Assembly (NCBI GenBank): GCA_032622095.1
Contig: CP136061.1
Coordinates: 48,241,797 to 48,305,796, forward strand
DNA: 64,000 bases
Direction: 5' to 3'
DNA from: Siphonodentalium dalli
Lineage: Eukaryota; Mollusca; Scaphopoda; Gadilida; Siphonodentaliidae
Shown here: positions 36,701 through 47,248 of the stretch, piece by piece
How the letters are laid out: every line of letters starts with the position of its first letter
Numbering within the stretch: the first letter of the stretch is position 1
Program-made: the position numbers and the translations under genes
The notes under the pieces: generated by a model
Told to the model about the DNA's origin: nothing
Database searches by the model: none
The model's input: only the letters and a program-made list of their open reading frames with translations

Positions 36701-37070
36701 AATATATATCAATTTGGTGGACGGCGGCGCTAAAATGAGTTTGATCAATTTTGGTGCCACCCTCACCTTCCGTGCATCCCTGACTCGAACGGCGCCAGTT
36801 TTGACATATTTAAGCCACACCATTAGATTCCACATATCATGGGGATGATTATATATAAGGTTGGTGGCAATCAGCGAAAATAAATTGTTCTGCCCCTGAC
36901 AACAACGGCGTCACTTTAGCAAATTCTAACCCGCACCATTATCTTTCTCGTAAAAAGTTACCCCTAGTAGACCCCTTTGGTGCCATCTAGATGGTCCCCA
37001 GTGAATTTCTATAGAACACAGACATACAGACAGACAGACAGACATTCGCAAATATATATATATATATATA
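33764..37070 (+). mobile_element. ~3.3-kb ACTAG-start element, copy B
   Basis: It starts ACTAGCAGGGTTTCCTCGGC at 33764 and ends CAGACAGACAGACATTCGCA plus a TA run at 37071. It is collinear with copy A but lacks the nested MITE, giving an empty site near 34512 (TGTATCTCGTC), and it has a longer monomer array. No intact protein. 5' terminal hairpin potential and a CAGACAG/TATA tail are shared with elements at 39252, 54956 and 56757. Confidence 0.8.
34735..36990. repeat. tandem array, ~145-150-bp monomers in ~295-bp dimers
   Basis: The TAAGTTTGGTG-type monomer recurs near 35690, 35990, 36280, 36555 and 36855, intervals 275-300. The intervening ATCAATTTGGTGGAAATCGG-type monomer falls about halfway (35545, 35845, 36140, 36710). 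Together they form a dimeric higher-order repeat of ~295 bp. Both monomers share the AATCGGCG(A/C)TAAA core. Confidence 0.8.
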
Positions 37071-37509
37071 GACATATTACTATTAAATGATAACACCCTT
37101 CAAATTGAAACCAACTGCACCGCGATATATGTAACACTATGCCCAGTATCAGTGGAAGTACCTAAGCTACCCCACCTAAATGTACATTTAGACAAATAAA
37201 AAGTGTCATACAATTAGAATGCGACACTTCTCAGATGGCACACATGCTTTAAAAGTTGCGGAATGTCATGCTCTATAATAATAATTAGGTCACCAAAATT
37301 CCGCAGAGTAGGGATGGTTTCCATATGTTGGCTCAGTGTCTATAACACGGCTGTTGATGATAATCATAATAAATAATCAATATCATAATAAATAAAACAG
37401 AACGAATCAGATATACACTTAGTCCCGGTACATACACTTGATTGTAGAATAATATAATATAACTAACATAATGTTCACTAACAGAATGTTCACGGAAAGT
37501 CGGTATTGA
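37071..37509. other. intergenic, no gene seen
   Basis: A short interval between element B and the minus-strand LINE. No feature recognised. Confidence 0.4.
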
Positions 37510-38062
37510 ATTTGATATCACTGAAGTGGCAATATAATAGTATCTTAAATTCCACCATTGACTCAGTCTCTACTATGTATGCCGGTAGAGCATTCCAGCT
37601 TCTACAAACTCACTGGGGAAAGCAATATTTCCTCACATCTGTGTTGTCATGTTCTAATGATAGTTTATAAGAATGTCCTCTGGTGGACATGTAGGTCGAT
37701 GTTATGAACAACAATTTTGGATTAATATTGTAAAATCCCTTCAAGATTTTGAACACCTCTATCAGACCTCCCATCAACCTTCTGTATTCAAGGGACACAA
37801 GCTTAGAATAACCTTTCTGTCATGGTACGAGTGTGACCGAACCACGGAACCATACGCGTGGCTCGTCGTTGGACACTTTCTAACGATATTGAGTGTTTGT
37901 GGAAATGGGAATCCCAAGCATGTTGACAATACTCAAGATTTGTTACGCTTTCCCAGGAAGATGGATTAGAATTTACAATCACTCGTTGTTTCTGTTGGTG
38001 CGAAAACTCTTGATCCATCCCAAAATGTTATTGTTTATTCCACACAACTGTAATTTCTTTAA

Positions 38063-38442
38063 CCCTTTACCCAACAAACCGGCCAAAACCGGCCAAATAA
38101 AGCTTCAACAGCCTAAAATATCTTCGGTCTGTCTCAATAGAACCATACAAATATGGATATCATTGGAACCGGCTCCTTGGCCACATTGTGATAGTTACAG
38201 TTATTCCCTATGCCAATGCATTCTCTTATATATGCGAGTCGACCATAGGTCGCCTCGCATATATAAGAGAATGCATTGGCCTAAAAAAACACTTTTTACC
38301 ATTTTTTCTTACATTCTTTAACAATTTTATAATTTTTAATGTGTTAAGCCAATGCATTCTCTTATATATGCGAGGCGACCTATGGTCGACTCGCATATAT
38401 AAGAGAATGCATTGGCACAGGGCCGTTCTGTTGGGTAAAGGG
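38063..38442. mobile_element. piggyBac-like double-hairpin MITE, copy 2
   Basis: Same termini (CCCTTTACCCAACA and CTGTTGGGTAAAGGG) and the same two ~69-bp palindromes (38212-38280, 38348-38416) as 30200-30556. The left flank is TTAA (38059-38062) and the right flank TTAT (38443-38446), one substitution from TTAA. It lies inside the minus-strand LINE. The loop region is ~20 bp longer than in copy 1. Confidence 0.92.
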
Positions 38443-39251
38443 TTATGAGTCTTATATGAAGCACAGTGTCAAAGGATTTTCTAAAGTCAAGGTACATCAC
38501 AACCACGCGTTCGTTTTTGTCTAGCTGTGTTGTTACATGTTCAAGGTAGTCTAGCACGTGTGTATTGCAATATCTCTTCTGTCTGACGCCGTGCTGACAA
38601 GTTGTAAATATGTTGTCATCTTCCATGTAGCACATAATTGAATCTCTCACAGATGATTCTAAAAGTTTAAATTACATATCATCAGACTTACTGGCCTGTA
38701 GTTTCCAGGTTCTGATTTTATTTGTATCCTTTCTTGTACAGGAATGACACATTTGCTGTTCGCCATTACTCTGGAGCCACTCCCTGTGATATGGAACGAT
38801 TAAATATGTGACACAGTGGGATTTTTATTTCACTTGCAATGTCTTTTAGCATTCGTGGGGAAAGTTCGCCAGGACAGTAGCTTTTAAATATGTTCAGCTG
38901 GTTTAGTTTTGTCTCTGCAGCCAACGGTGTTATTATTTGTAAATCTGTTGCGTAGACGCCTTTATGCGATGGTTTAATATCTGGAATGTCTTCTAAATCT
39001 TCCTTCGTGAACACATTAGAGAAAAATGTATTCAGAACTTCAGCCTTTCCTTCGTCGGTTGTGACAACCTGAGATGTTGTTGTACATTTCAGATCGGATA
39101 TGTCGTGATTTATTTTGGTTTTGCTCTTTACGTAGTTCCAGAAAGATTTGCAGTTTATTTTACATTCACGTGATATCTTCGTTTCGAAAGCCTTCTTTGG
39201 TTCTTCGATTTTCCTATTAGTAACATCTCGCATATTCTAAAATATATAATA

Positions 39252-40020
39252 ACTAGCTGGTGGACCCGACTTCGTCCGGGCTGTTTTCCCTCTGCTTTTC
39301 GGCGAATTGCGCGATTTGACCTTGAATTGACCATTTTGAATGTCAAAGGTCAGGTCGGGGTCACGACTTGACTCGTCCAAAATACTCCCCGGACAAAAGC
39401 ACCCGACAAAAGTACCCGTCGAAATCCGTCAGGTTTTACCCGATTTGACCTTGAATTGACCATTTTGAAGGTCAAGGTCAGGTTGGGGTCACGATTTGAC
39501 CCGTCCAAAACACTCCTCGGACAAAAGTAACCCTAGGTATCAAATGTTGTCGAAATCCCGTAAAAAATCGCGATTTGACCTTGTATTGACAATTTTGAAG
39601 GTCAAGGTCAGGTCGAGAACACAATTTGACCCGTCCAAAACACTCCCCGGACAAAAGTACCCATGGGTGTCAAATTTCGTCGAAATCCGTCCGTTTTACC
39701 CGATTTGACCTTGAATTTACCTTTTGAAGGTCAAGGCCAGGTCGGGGTAACGATTTGACCCGTCCAAAAGACTTCCCGGACAAAAGTATTTGTAGGTATA
39801 AAATTTCGTCGAAATACGTCCCGTTTTACCCGATTTGACATTGAATTGACCTTTTTGAAGGTCAAGGTCAAATCGGAGTCACGATTTGGCCCGTCCAAAA
39901 CACTCCCTGGACAAAAGTAACCCTAGGTATCAAATTTCGTCAAAATCCGTCTCGCAGTTTTCCCGGCCATAGCTAACAGACAAACAACAAACAAACAGAC
40001 AGAAGTCCAAAATATATATT
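39252..40020 (+). mobile_element. ACTAG-start element with ~125-130-bp tandem core
   Basis: It opens ACTAGCTGGTGGACCCGACT with a small CCCGAC/GTCCGGG stem and ends CAAACAAACAGACAGAAGTC followed by a TATATA run. The core is five units of about 125-133 bp, each with TTGACCTTGAATTGACC, GAAGGTCAAGGTCA and CAAAACACTCCCCGGACAAA. It is inserted in the linker of the minus-strand LINE, with AAAATATATA on both sides. No protein. The same core type occurs at 56757-57502. Confidence 0.85.
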
Positions 40021-40600
40021 AGATCATCAGTGCTGCATATAAAACCTCCTCTTCTGTTTAATGTATTAAATTATATCTTGCTGTGCCCACATAATGTTTC
40101 ATTTGTGTGTCGTGCATTGTTGTAATGGTACAAACTTGGTTATCAAATTGTCCATAACTTTTTAACAGTCCCAAATCTTCACCGCAGACGAAGCTTCAAT
40201 CGGTATTTTTTAAATTCGTCCTGCATTTTACAGTAATTGGCTTTGTTGAATGCACCTTTTGATGTCTTCTGTTCTTTTGCAGTTATCAACAACGTGGGAT
40301 CCAACTCGGGGGGGGGGCGAAGAGTGGCGTGGTAACTTTTGCCAACCCAATGAGAAACATCAGACACAATATCATTGTTGTTTGTTAATATGAGATCGAG
40401 CATAATTTCGGTTTCCCCATGTCTATTTCTGGTTTGTTTGGTAATTGACTGATACAGAAATCCTTTTCGAGTTATTTCATGAATTTTTATTCATCTACTG
40501 TAGTTGTTGTGCCTCTTTCCCACCAAATTCCTGAATAATTAAAGTCTCCCGTTATAATATTTTTCTTGAAACGTTTTGATATTTATTCTAATGCACTTAA

Positions 40601-41429
40601 GCCAATATACCCCCGGAAACATCACATATTTGCGGGGGGTTATATAGGCTTTGTTCTATATGTATTTTATATATTTGTGTTACATGTAACTCTTCATATG
40701 ATGGAGGATAGAAATAAATATATACTAGCTCGTTGCTATATAAACAAACCAGCGGTGTCGCTTTTGTCGAAATTTGACAGTCACTACATTCGCCATGTAT
40801 ACATGTACTTTCAGAAAACACAAAACACCACACCGTTATATCCCATCAATATCATTGTCTCGATATCATTTGAGCAAATTTCTTGACATGTAACCGCGAC
40901 AGACGTAAAAAAAGTTCCATTGTTTCAATTCAACTTCAAGTTTGCGGTAAAATAAAAACCGCCATTTGTAAGTGGTAAACATCTGAAAAAGACATCAGGT
41001 GCATGCAGAAACTAATTGTTGTGCATACGTATTTCTATTCGAGGTGGCAATTTTTCATCTTTATCATCAGTTTTAACGATAAGAGCGATGCTAATTGAGG
41101 GACTATATTTTATCCAGCGCATTAAAATTAAAACAAAAAGTCGTGAATTGCCGAATGTTTTCTATGTCTACACATTTCATCGATAATTACAAGGCATGTG
41201 TGTTTCGAAATAACTTTTTAAGTTCGAAAAGAATTAGAATGGCGATAACGGTGTGGTGTTTTGTGATTTCCGAAAGATACAGGGCGAATATACTGTGGCA
41301 AATACCCATTAATAGGCTCCGGCTCCACCGTCGCCCATTAACTAAATGTCCACAGTAGGGAAGACTGGCGGTGTGGGGGGGGGGGGGGGGGTGTGCTACA
41401 CCCGGACGGGCGCGAGACCGTTATCGCAA
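40601..41429. other. intergenic, poly-G tract; repeat fragment
   Basis: No gene. GCGATAACGGTGTGGTGTTT at about 41240 recurs at 42715 and, inverted, near 40810-40840. A 17-base G run lies at 41375-41391 and is followed by GTGTGCTACACCCGGACGGG, the likely start of the tandem core below. Confidence 0.5.
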
Positions 41430-42245
41430 TAACTCAAACAAACGTCAACCGATTGCATCGATATTTGAAATATGGGTCTACTGCAATATCTAGCTCGAGT
41501 ACAAAAACCAGGTTTGTCCAATTGTTTATACGATGTTATGACCCTTACGTTTTTCTATTGTTATCGATTTTTATCGTTCGTAATTTGAACAAAAGTCAAC
41601 CAATTTCATTCATATTTGGTATTGGATCTCTCAGAACTATATCTCGATCGAGTTCGAAAACCAGGTTTGTCCGATTATTTTTACCTGAGTTAGGGCCCTT
41701 AGATCGTCTCTTTTTTATAGCAATTTTATGACATTGTATGAATGTTAGCGTCATACCTTGAACAAACGTCAACCAATTGCATTTATATTTGGTATATAGA
41801 TATTTTACAACAATGTCTCGAAGGAGTTCGAAAAATAGTTGTGTCCGATCCCTTCTACCTGAGTTACAGCCCTTAGTTTGTCTATTTTCATCAATTTTAG
41901 GAAAATTTAGGTCCCTTAGCGCGATAACTAAAACAAACGTCAAACCGATTTTCATATTATGTGTATATATCACAACAATATCTCGATCGAATTCGAAAAG
42001 CAGGTTTGTCCGATTATTTTTACCTGAGTTAGGGCCCTTGGTTTGTCTATTTTTTTTTTCCAATGTTTTGACCGTTCCTCAAAAACTTGAATATATACAT
42101 GTCAACCGATTACGTTCATATTTGATATGTGGACCTTTCACAGCAATATCACGATCGAGTTCGATTAATTTTACCAGAGTTGCGACCTTTATTGTGTCTA
42201 TTTTTTTTAGCAATTTTATTACCGTTAATCAATCTGATCCTAGGT
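41430..42245. repeat. ~165-bp tandem repeat, five units
   Basis: AACAAACGTCAACCGATTGC-type starts occur at about 41438, 41588, 41761, 41933 and 42098 (intervals 150-173). Each unit continues with CAATATCTCGATCGAGTTCG, ACCAGGTTTGTCCGATT and TTTTACCTGAGTTAGGGCCC. The repeat keeps frames open on both strands (155 codons minus, 166 codons plus), which explains those long frames; they are not genes. Tandem cores of ~160-170 bp are known from bivalve pearl/CvA-type Helitron-like elements; the resemblance is organisational only. Confidence 0.85.
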
Positions 42246-42762
42246 CTCTAATAGCAGTTGAGGCCCAAGCAGAATGAGGTTCACAGAGGGTAAATTTGGT
42301 CACGCTAGCCCGCCGTATCTGCAATTAATCCAGTTTTATTATACACAAACGCCGACAACGTTGTGAATAAACTCACAGAACTATCAATACTAGCGGAAAA
42401 TGTACGACCTGTGGCGATAGGCGTTACTGAAACTTTACCGAAAAGATCGAAAACTGTCATACAATCCAGTGAGTTCCAGCTACCGAATTACGACTTGTTA
42501 AAAATTCTAACCCAAAACGCAGAGTTCTAATATACATCCACATACAAATGAAGGCACAGTTATACGAGAACTCAGATATTCTAAAGATTAAGGAGAGCGT
42601 TTGGTGGAAGTGGAAAATTCAAAATGAAACATTTATACTTGGGTGCGTATATCACAGCCCGAATTCCAAAGCGGGGAACAACACTGCCTTAAATGAAACG
42701 ATATAATTAGGAGATAACGGTGTGGTGTTTTGTGATTTCGGAAAGGTACAGGGTGAATATAG

Positions 42763-43830
42763 GGGAGAGCGGGTCACGTTGGAATTTTTTTTATTCAATC
42801 ACACATACAGGGAAATGTGAGCATGGGCCCCTTCCTTTTTTCAACTTTTATCATAAAGTATATCAAAGACTAAATATGGCGTATCAATATGTATGATCTA
42901 TTTCGCTTTTACATAGAAAAAGTCGAAAATAAATTCGTTCCAACATGCCCCGGGTTGTTTGAAACCAGGGGCAAATTGGAACATCGACCGGGGTAAGTCA
43001 GAACACTGATCGTATAAGGAACACATATGAAATCAATGTCTAATAGAGGTAAAACCACTAATATATTCCAAGAACTATATTAAATTGCTAGTATGAAACA
43101 TAATAGCTGAGTCCGGCAAATAAAGTATGTTCGAGAAATCGTCATCATTGGAAAACGCAGCACATCCAATGAAAACGTCGTTTCACATACAGGGGGACGT
43201 AGCAAGGCAAAATTTGGAAGGGGTTTTAGTGCTATCGATACAAACCTCCCCATTTACCACACAAATAATTATTCATCAACGAAATGTGAAATCATATTTA
43301 GGACATGGTTGCAAGCAACTGAGATGCATTCATCCATAATTCCATCTGATTGTTTCCATAATGGTTAGTTATACTAGCTCAATCCATAATTTTGATGGGG
43401 TTTTCTCGTAAGTCGCACTGTGGGGATACAATGGGGTGTTCCAACATGCCCCAAACGTGGAAAAATGGTCTAATGGCACACGATATTGGAAAGACACTAA
43501 TTAATCGGTATTGTTTTTTTTATTTATGACTGAAATGAAATCAAACTGGATCAACTGACATAATTTACACCCTTTATGTCCCGAAATTTTATCTTGAACA
43601 TTGATGAAACCTGAAAATCGAAAAAATTACTTGATACCCCACAAAAATGATTTTTTGGCATATCTCTTACACCATTCCGAGAATAGTCATATTTTTTGGT
43701 GTTATTTGTGCATACAATAGAGTTTTCCACAAATAAGTGGCAATTGTAGATGCTGTTTTATTTTTTAACAAGAGAGGTGGGGTGTTTCAATATACCCCAT
43801 GTTCCAACAAGCCATCGATTCAATTATTTA
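42763..43830. mobile_element. GTTCCAACATGCCCC-type repeat region
   Basis: The left part reads GGGGAGAGCGGGTCACGTTGG and the right part GTTCCAACAAGCC. GTTCCAACATGCCCC occurs internally at about 42941 and 43437, with related CAAATTGGAACATCGACCGG near 42973. The opposed TTGGAA/TTCCAA ends suggest an inverted-repeat DNA element of ~1.05 kb, but the termini are degenerate and no transposase is recognisable. The 70-codon frame at 43127-43339 is unassigned. Confidence 0.45.
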
Positions 43831-43994
43831 TAGTGATATAGGGGGTAGCAGGAAGACAGCCCGATAGGGCTAGGCTAACCCCCAACAATATACAACATTA
43901 CCTTTTATGTGTTACTTCCATTGTATTATTCGTGTGTATATTGTAAATAAATTATCCTATCCTATCCTATCCTATCCTATCCTATCCTATCCTA
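43830..43994 (+). repeat. LINE-like 3' tail with (ATCCT)n microsatellite
   Basis: GGGCTAGGCTAACCCCCAAC and TTGTAAATAAATT lead into eight or so ATCCT units at 43953-43994. This layout is typical of a non-LTR 3' end with a short tandem tail. No coding part remains. Confidence 0.6.
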
Positions 43995-44973
43995 CCGACC
44001 TTGCCAAAGCATAAGTCCACTTTTTTACACGCTTTGCGTCCTAGAATCCGTGTGATGATTCTTTTATTTAAATAATCCCAGTTTCATGGTTGAGGCGAAC
44101 GTCATGTACGTCATTTTACGTCAACGAGGTGCGTATTGAACATACGGATTTGTAAATATGGAACAGCAATAAAACTGTATGTCTAGGAACAAGCGTGTAA
44201 TAGACACGAGAACTACCCTTCTAGAAGCAGTATATGTCACAGAAAGACGAATTGAAGTAATAACAAACACAACTTCTGACACATGTCATGTATGTATTGT
44301 TTGTAAATTTGTTCTGTTTAGTTCAATTAAAATATTGTTTAAATAACTTTTGACGCAATGTATGGGCCCCTAACAAAAATGGTGTCATTTGTATTCATCG
44401 GAATTCTGGTATAGGAAAAGGAATGTCTGGAAAAGGTATATTGCCTATCATTATAACAGGAAACTATTAAACAAACTTCACATACTGATTTCTCTTAGTT
44501 TTATTAATCATCAAATTTATGTAGCACTATAAACGTTTCCGAGTGACGATAGATCTAGCTTTTCTTCATATTGCCTAGAACCGACACAAACTATTTCAAA
44601 TTTACACACACACACACACAAAATAAATAAACAAACAACGTATCTTCAGCTCTATATCGACAGATTTGTGCGGAAATCTTCCACATATGTATGTTTTGAG
44701 ATACTTCTTACCTAACTATGTATACATAATTTTGGGGTTTGAACTAGCCATATCCCATGAGTAGTTCCCTTATGAAATGTTCAGTTAATAAGCTCAACAA
44801 CCGACCACAGGATGAATATGAATCATTCTGCTCTTGTATACTATCTGTTTTTTCTGTATATGGTCTGCTTGTATTTTTACCTGAACACCCCTCCAAACGA
44901 ATAATATACAGTTCGAATGTATAACTGAATGGGATAATCCATTAAGTATAGTACGGGTTAAAAGCATCCTTAC
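43995..44973. other. intergenic or intron, no exon seen; (CA)n at 44607
   Basis: A CA dinucleotide run lies at about 44607-44621. Apart from that there is AT-rich sequence with no supported exon. It would be intron downstream of the 44974 donor if the candidate gene below is real. Confidence 0.4.
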
Positions 44974-45290
44974 CTTTTGGAGCGCATGGGTAGCCAACTT
45001 ATTAAGCATATCTGCTTCTGAATCACACTCTTCCAGCTTATTAACAACAGGCTTTGGTGCTTCTGAATCACCCTCATCCAGTTTATTAACAACAGGCTTT
45101 GGTGCTTCTGAATCACCCTCATCCAGTTTATTAACAACAGACTTTGGTGCTTCCGAATCACCCTCATCCAGTTTGTTAATACCAGGCTTTGGTGCAACAA
45201 CGTTTGGTATGTCACATGACACTATTGTCACAAATGGCCCAGACCCAACATTGGAATCCATTGAAGACATGTCGAGGGTATATGGTGATA
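44974..45290 (-). CDS. candidate exon with 15-residue acidic repeats
   Basis: A minus-strand exon-like block ending at the donor CCAAAAG|GTAAGG (44974). It reads SPYTLDMSSMDSNVGSGPF, then four copies of a 15-residue unit of the type NKLDEGDSEAPKPVV (about 45185-45020), then LNKLATHALQK. The repeats are a 45-bp coding minisatellite; units 2 and 3 are nearly identical, the last is diverged (EECDSEAD). Two acceptors are possible: a strong one at 45350 (TTTATTTCAG) that brings an in-frame TGA, and an internal one at 45290 (GGTAGCTTCAG) that avoids it. They are 60 bases apart and both give phase 1, matching the donor of 46433-46555. The product is unknown and probably disordered and acidic. A 5' UTR start at MSSMDS is an alternative. 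Confidence 0.5.
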
Positions 45291-45383
45291 CTGAAGCTAC
45301 CGAGGAAGCTCACAAAATCAACTTAGCCTCTGGTATCATAGCAGCTCCACCTGAAATAAACATTTAAAGACAGTATATATCTC

Positions 45384-45512
45384 TTAACCCATCATGACTA
45401 GAACTTCTTGAAATTTTGCGAAAACTCTGTGCCAATGCATTCTCCTATATATGCGAGGCTCGCTATAGGAGACTCGCATATATAAGAGAATGCACTATCA
45501 CATGATCTTTAA
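45384..45512. mobile_element. short TTAA-flanked hairpin element related to the MITEs
   Basis: It contains a palindrome (45431-45495) with the same GCCAATGCATTCTC.TATATATGCGAG arm as the MITEs at 30200 and 38063, here with centre GCTCGCTATAGGAGA. TTAA occurs at 45384-45387 and 45509-45512, and the left end starts CCC. Terminal repeats are only partly matching, so this is a reduced or diverged relative. It lies in the candidate intron between the two exon-like pieces. Confidence 0.7.
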
Positions 45513-46432
45513 TGCTACACCAGCACACCTCCCGCTAAATATACAAAATCCTATTCGATGTTCTCCGTATGATCAGATTCCAACAACAACATTTCTTCAA
45601 AATATGCTTTAATTATAAGAATCGATTGTTACATGCTATGACATTGAACAGTTATGTGCGATTTTTGATATAACACATTACCCATGGTCCATCTTATGAC
45701 AAATACACTACCTAACATAAAGTGACACCCTTGAGGTCAATATAAACTGTATTTCAACAGACTTATCACCAATATTCAATGGCATAGTGAGATTGATTAC
45801 TTTGATATAGTGGGGATACTTGCATCATTGGGATACCTCAGTCCTGGGATAAAACCACAGAATGTCAGAAGCAAAATTTATGATTTATTCATGTGTATTT
45901 ATTTGGTCAATTCAGTTAAGTATGATATCAATGATCTATCATATATTGAGAGATAGTATGCATTGAAAAGCTGAATGAGAGTATTATCTTTTGAGAGATC
46001 AGAAAAAAAGTTTTAAAAAATTGAAAATTAAATAATAACTAATAATTAATTATTAAATTAATTATTAATTAATAATAATAAATTGATACATATATAATTG
46101 TATTATTGTATTATGATTGTTTCCATTTAATATCCAAATATACAGACTGTTGGTTTTTTTTAACAAGTTCAATTGATTTGTCATTTGTCCACCCTGTACT
46201 CCATACATTTCTAAGTAGTCCCAATTGCAAATGTCTGGTTTATTATTGCCATTTTCAGAATACGGTACTCATAATTTGACTTCATTTATAATAATGGTGT
46301 TATATTTTCTGCAGAAAACAGATATGATGCTACCTCTGTCACCACAGTTTAACGTTGAAATTGGAAGTAGATAAAAGTTATCGGTACCTAAAGTGAAATT
46401 ATTATAAAATGTTACAAATATCTCTTAATTAC
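45513..46432. other. AT-rich intron or intergenic
   Basis: It includes an almost pure A/T stretch at about 46018-46085 (TAATTAATTATTAAATTAAT). No exon supported. Confidence 0.45.
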
Positions 46433-46555
46433 TCTCATGATGTTCATATTTCAAAATGTTCAATACATTAAATGCATTCCTCAATATGTGTTCTACATCC
46501 ATTTGAAGTTCCATTGCGTGCGGTTGTGGATTTATCAAGATATTACCAAAATTAC
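46433..46555 (-). CDS. candidate exon upstream of 44974-45290
   Basis: A 123-bp minus-strand stretch with a possible acceptor (GGGTGGGTCAG, exon from 46555) and a donor CATGAGA|GTAATT. It reads NFGNILINPQPHAMELQMD, then VEHILRNAFNVLNILKYEHH, an amphipathic helix-like segment. It starts with two bases and ends with one, symmetric phase 1, compatible with either acceptor of the next piece. The donor is weak (GTAATT). No family recognised. Support is phase agreement plus protein-like composition only. Confidence 0.35.
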
Positions 46556-47211
46556 CTGACCCACCCAAAAATGAAATTAAGTAAGGGTGGACATAGGCTT
46601 TTATTTTCTCAAAATCGTCATAATATGACAATTTTCAGGTTGCAAGCAGTTGCTGTTTTTGTAAACAGGCCGAAACTTATTTTTATAAAATAAATGAACC
46701 AATGTGAAAACATAAGTATTATGTGAAGTGTTGCTATATAATCAGGCCAACTACCTGCCTGTCGAAACTAAAATACATGAACACATCTAGGTGTAGGTTA
46801 TATAACCTTGATACTTATGTAACTTAAAATATTCTTGCCAAATCATGCAAACGATACACACCTCTTCCACTAACCTCATAACAATGCAAATAGTGCTGGC
46901 AAATTACGTTTACGTTTGCTCATATATTATAGTTATTATTTAAGTAGTCTATGTAATAAATACCACATATAATGCATTGCGGTTTGGTCGTAAATGGATA
47001 TCAGATGGAAAACAATATTCTGATTGAAGGTCACAACTGTTGCGTGTTAATCAGTGACAACATGAATTGGAGTTCCAGAAGAGCTGCGTGCAGATTTTGG
47101 TCATGCATGAACTCGGTCAACCATTATCGAAGCATAAAATAAAGCAATAATGAAACTGAGATAACCAGACCAAAATATGTGCGAGCCGAGATTTTTGGGG
47201 AAATCACTTTT
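46556..47211. other. intergenic, no gene seen
   Basis: No exon accepted. A minus-strand frame ending at 47101 contains a hydrophobic run (SGYLSFIIALFYASIM) but lacks supporting signals. Confidence 0.35.
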
Positions 47212-47248
47212 TAGCTCACCAGAGACGAAGTCTCCGGTGGAGCTATAG
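47212..47248 (+). mobile_element. left part of AGCTCACC-type repeat (target of the 4.1-kb element)
   Basis: TTAGCTCACCAGAGACGAAG and TCTCCGGTGGAGCTATAG form a small stem (AGAGAC/GTCTC, AGCTC/GAGCT). The rest of this repeat resumes at 51381 after the inserted element, as TATAGTCATCACTACTCGAC and a GTCCGTCC run. Confidence 0.8.

Larger units (their letters stand above)
37510..40600 (-). pseudogene. CR1-like LINE, broken and carrying two insertions
   Basis: Minus-strand order: endonuclease end NIITGDFNYSGIWWERGT (about 40580-40500), MLDLILTNNNDIVSDVSHWV (40403-40340), then KANYCKMQDEFKKY; an element interrupts at 39252-40020. The linker resumes at 39233 with NCKSFWNYVKSKTK, VVTTDEGKAEVLNTFFSNVF, and LSPRMLKDIASEIKIPLCHI at about 38850. 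RT starts QHGVRQKRYCNTHVLDYLE, then VVMYLDFRKSFDTV (38500-38470). A MITE sits at 38063-38442. The C-part follows: ESVQRRATRMVPWFGHTRT (37890), SLEYRRLMGGLIEVFKIL (37795), and CRSWNALPAYIVE at about 37600. The catalytic RT core (FADD box) is missing between 38460 and 38020. Dead element, same type as 24040-25110. Confidence 0.92.

Noticed and set aside
41596-42277. Overlapping 155- and 166-codon frames on opposite strands
   Set aside because: Both span the 165-bp tandem core; internal peptide repeats mirror the DNA repeat.
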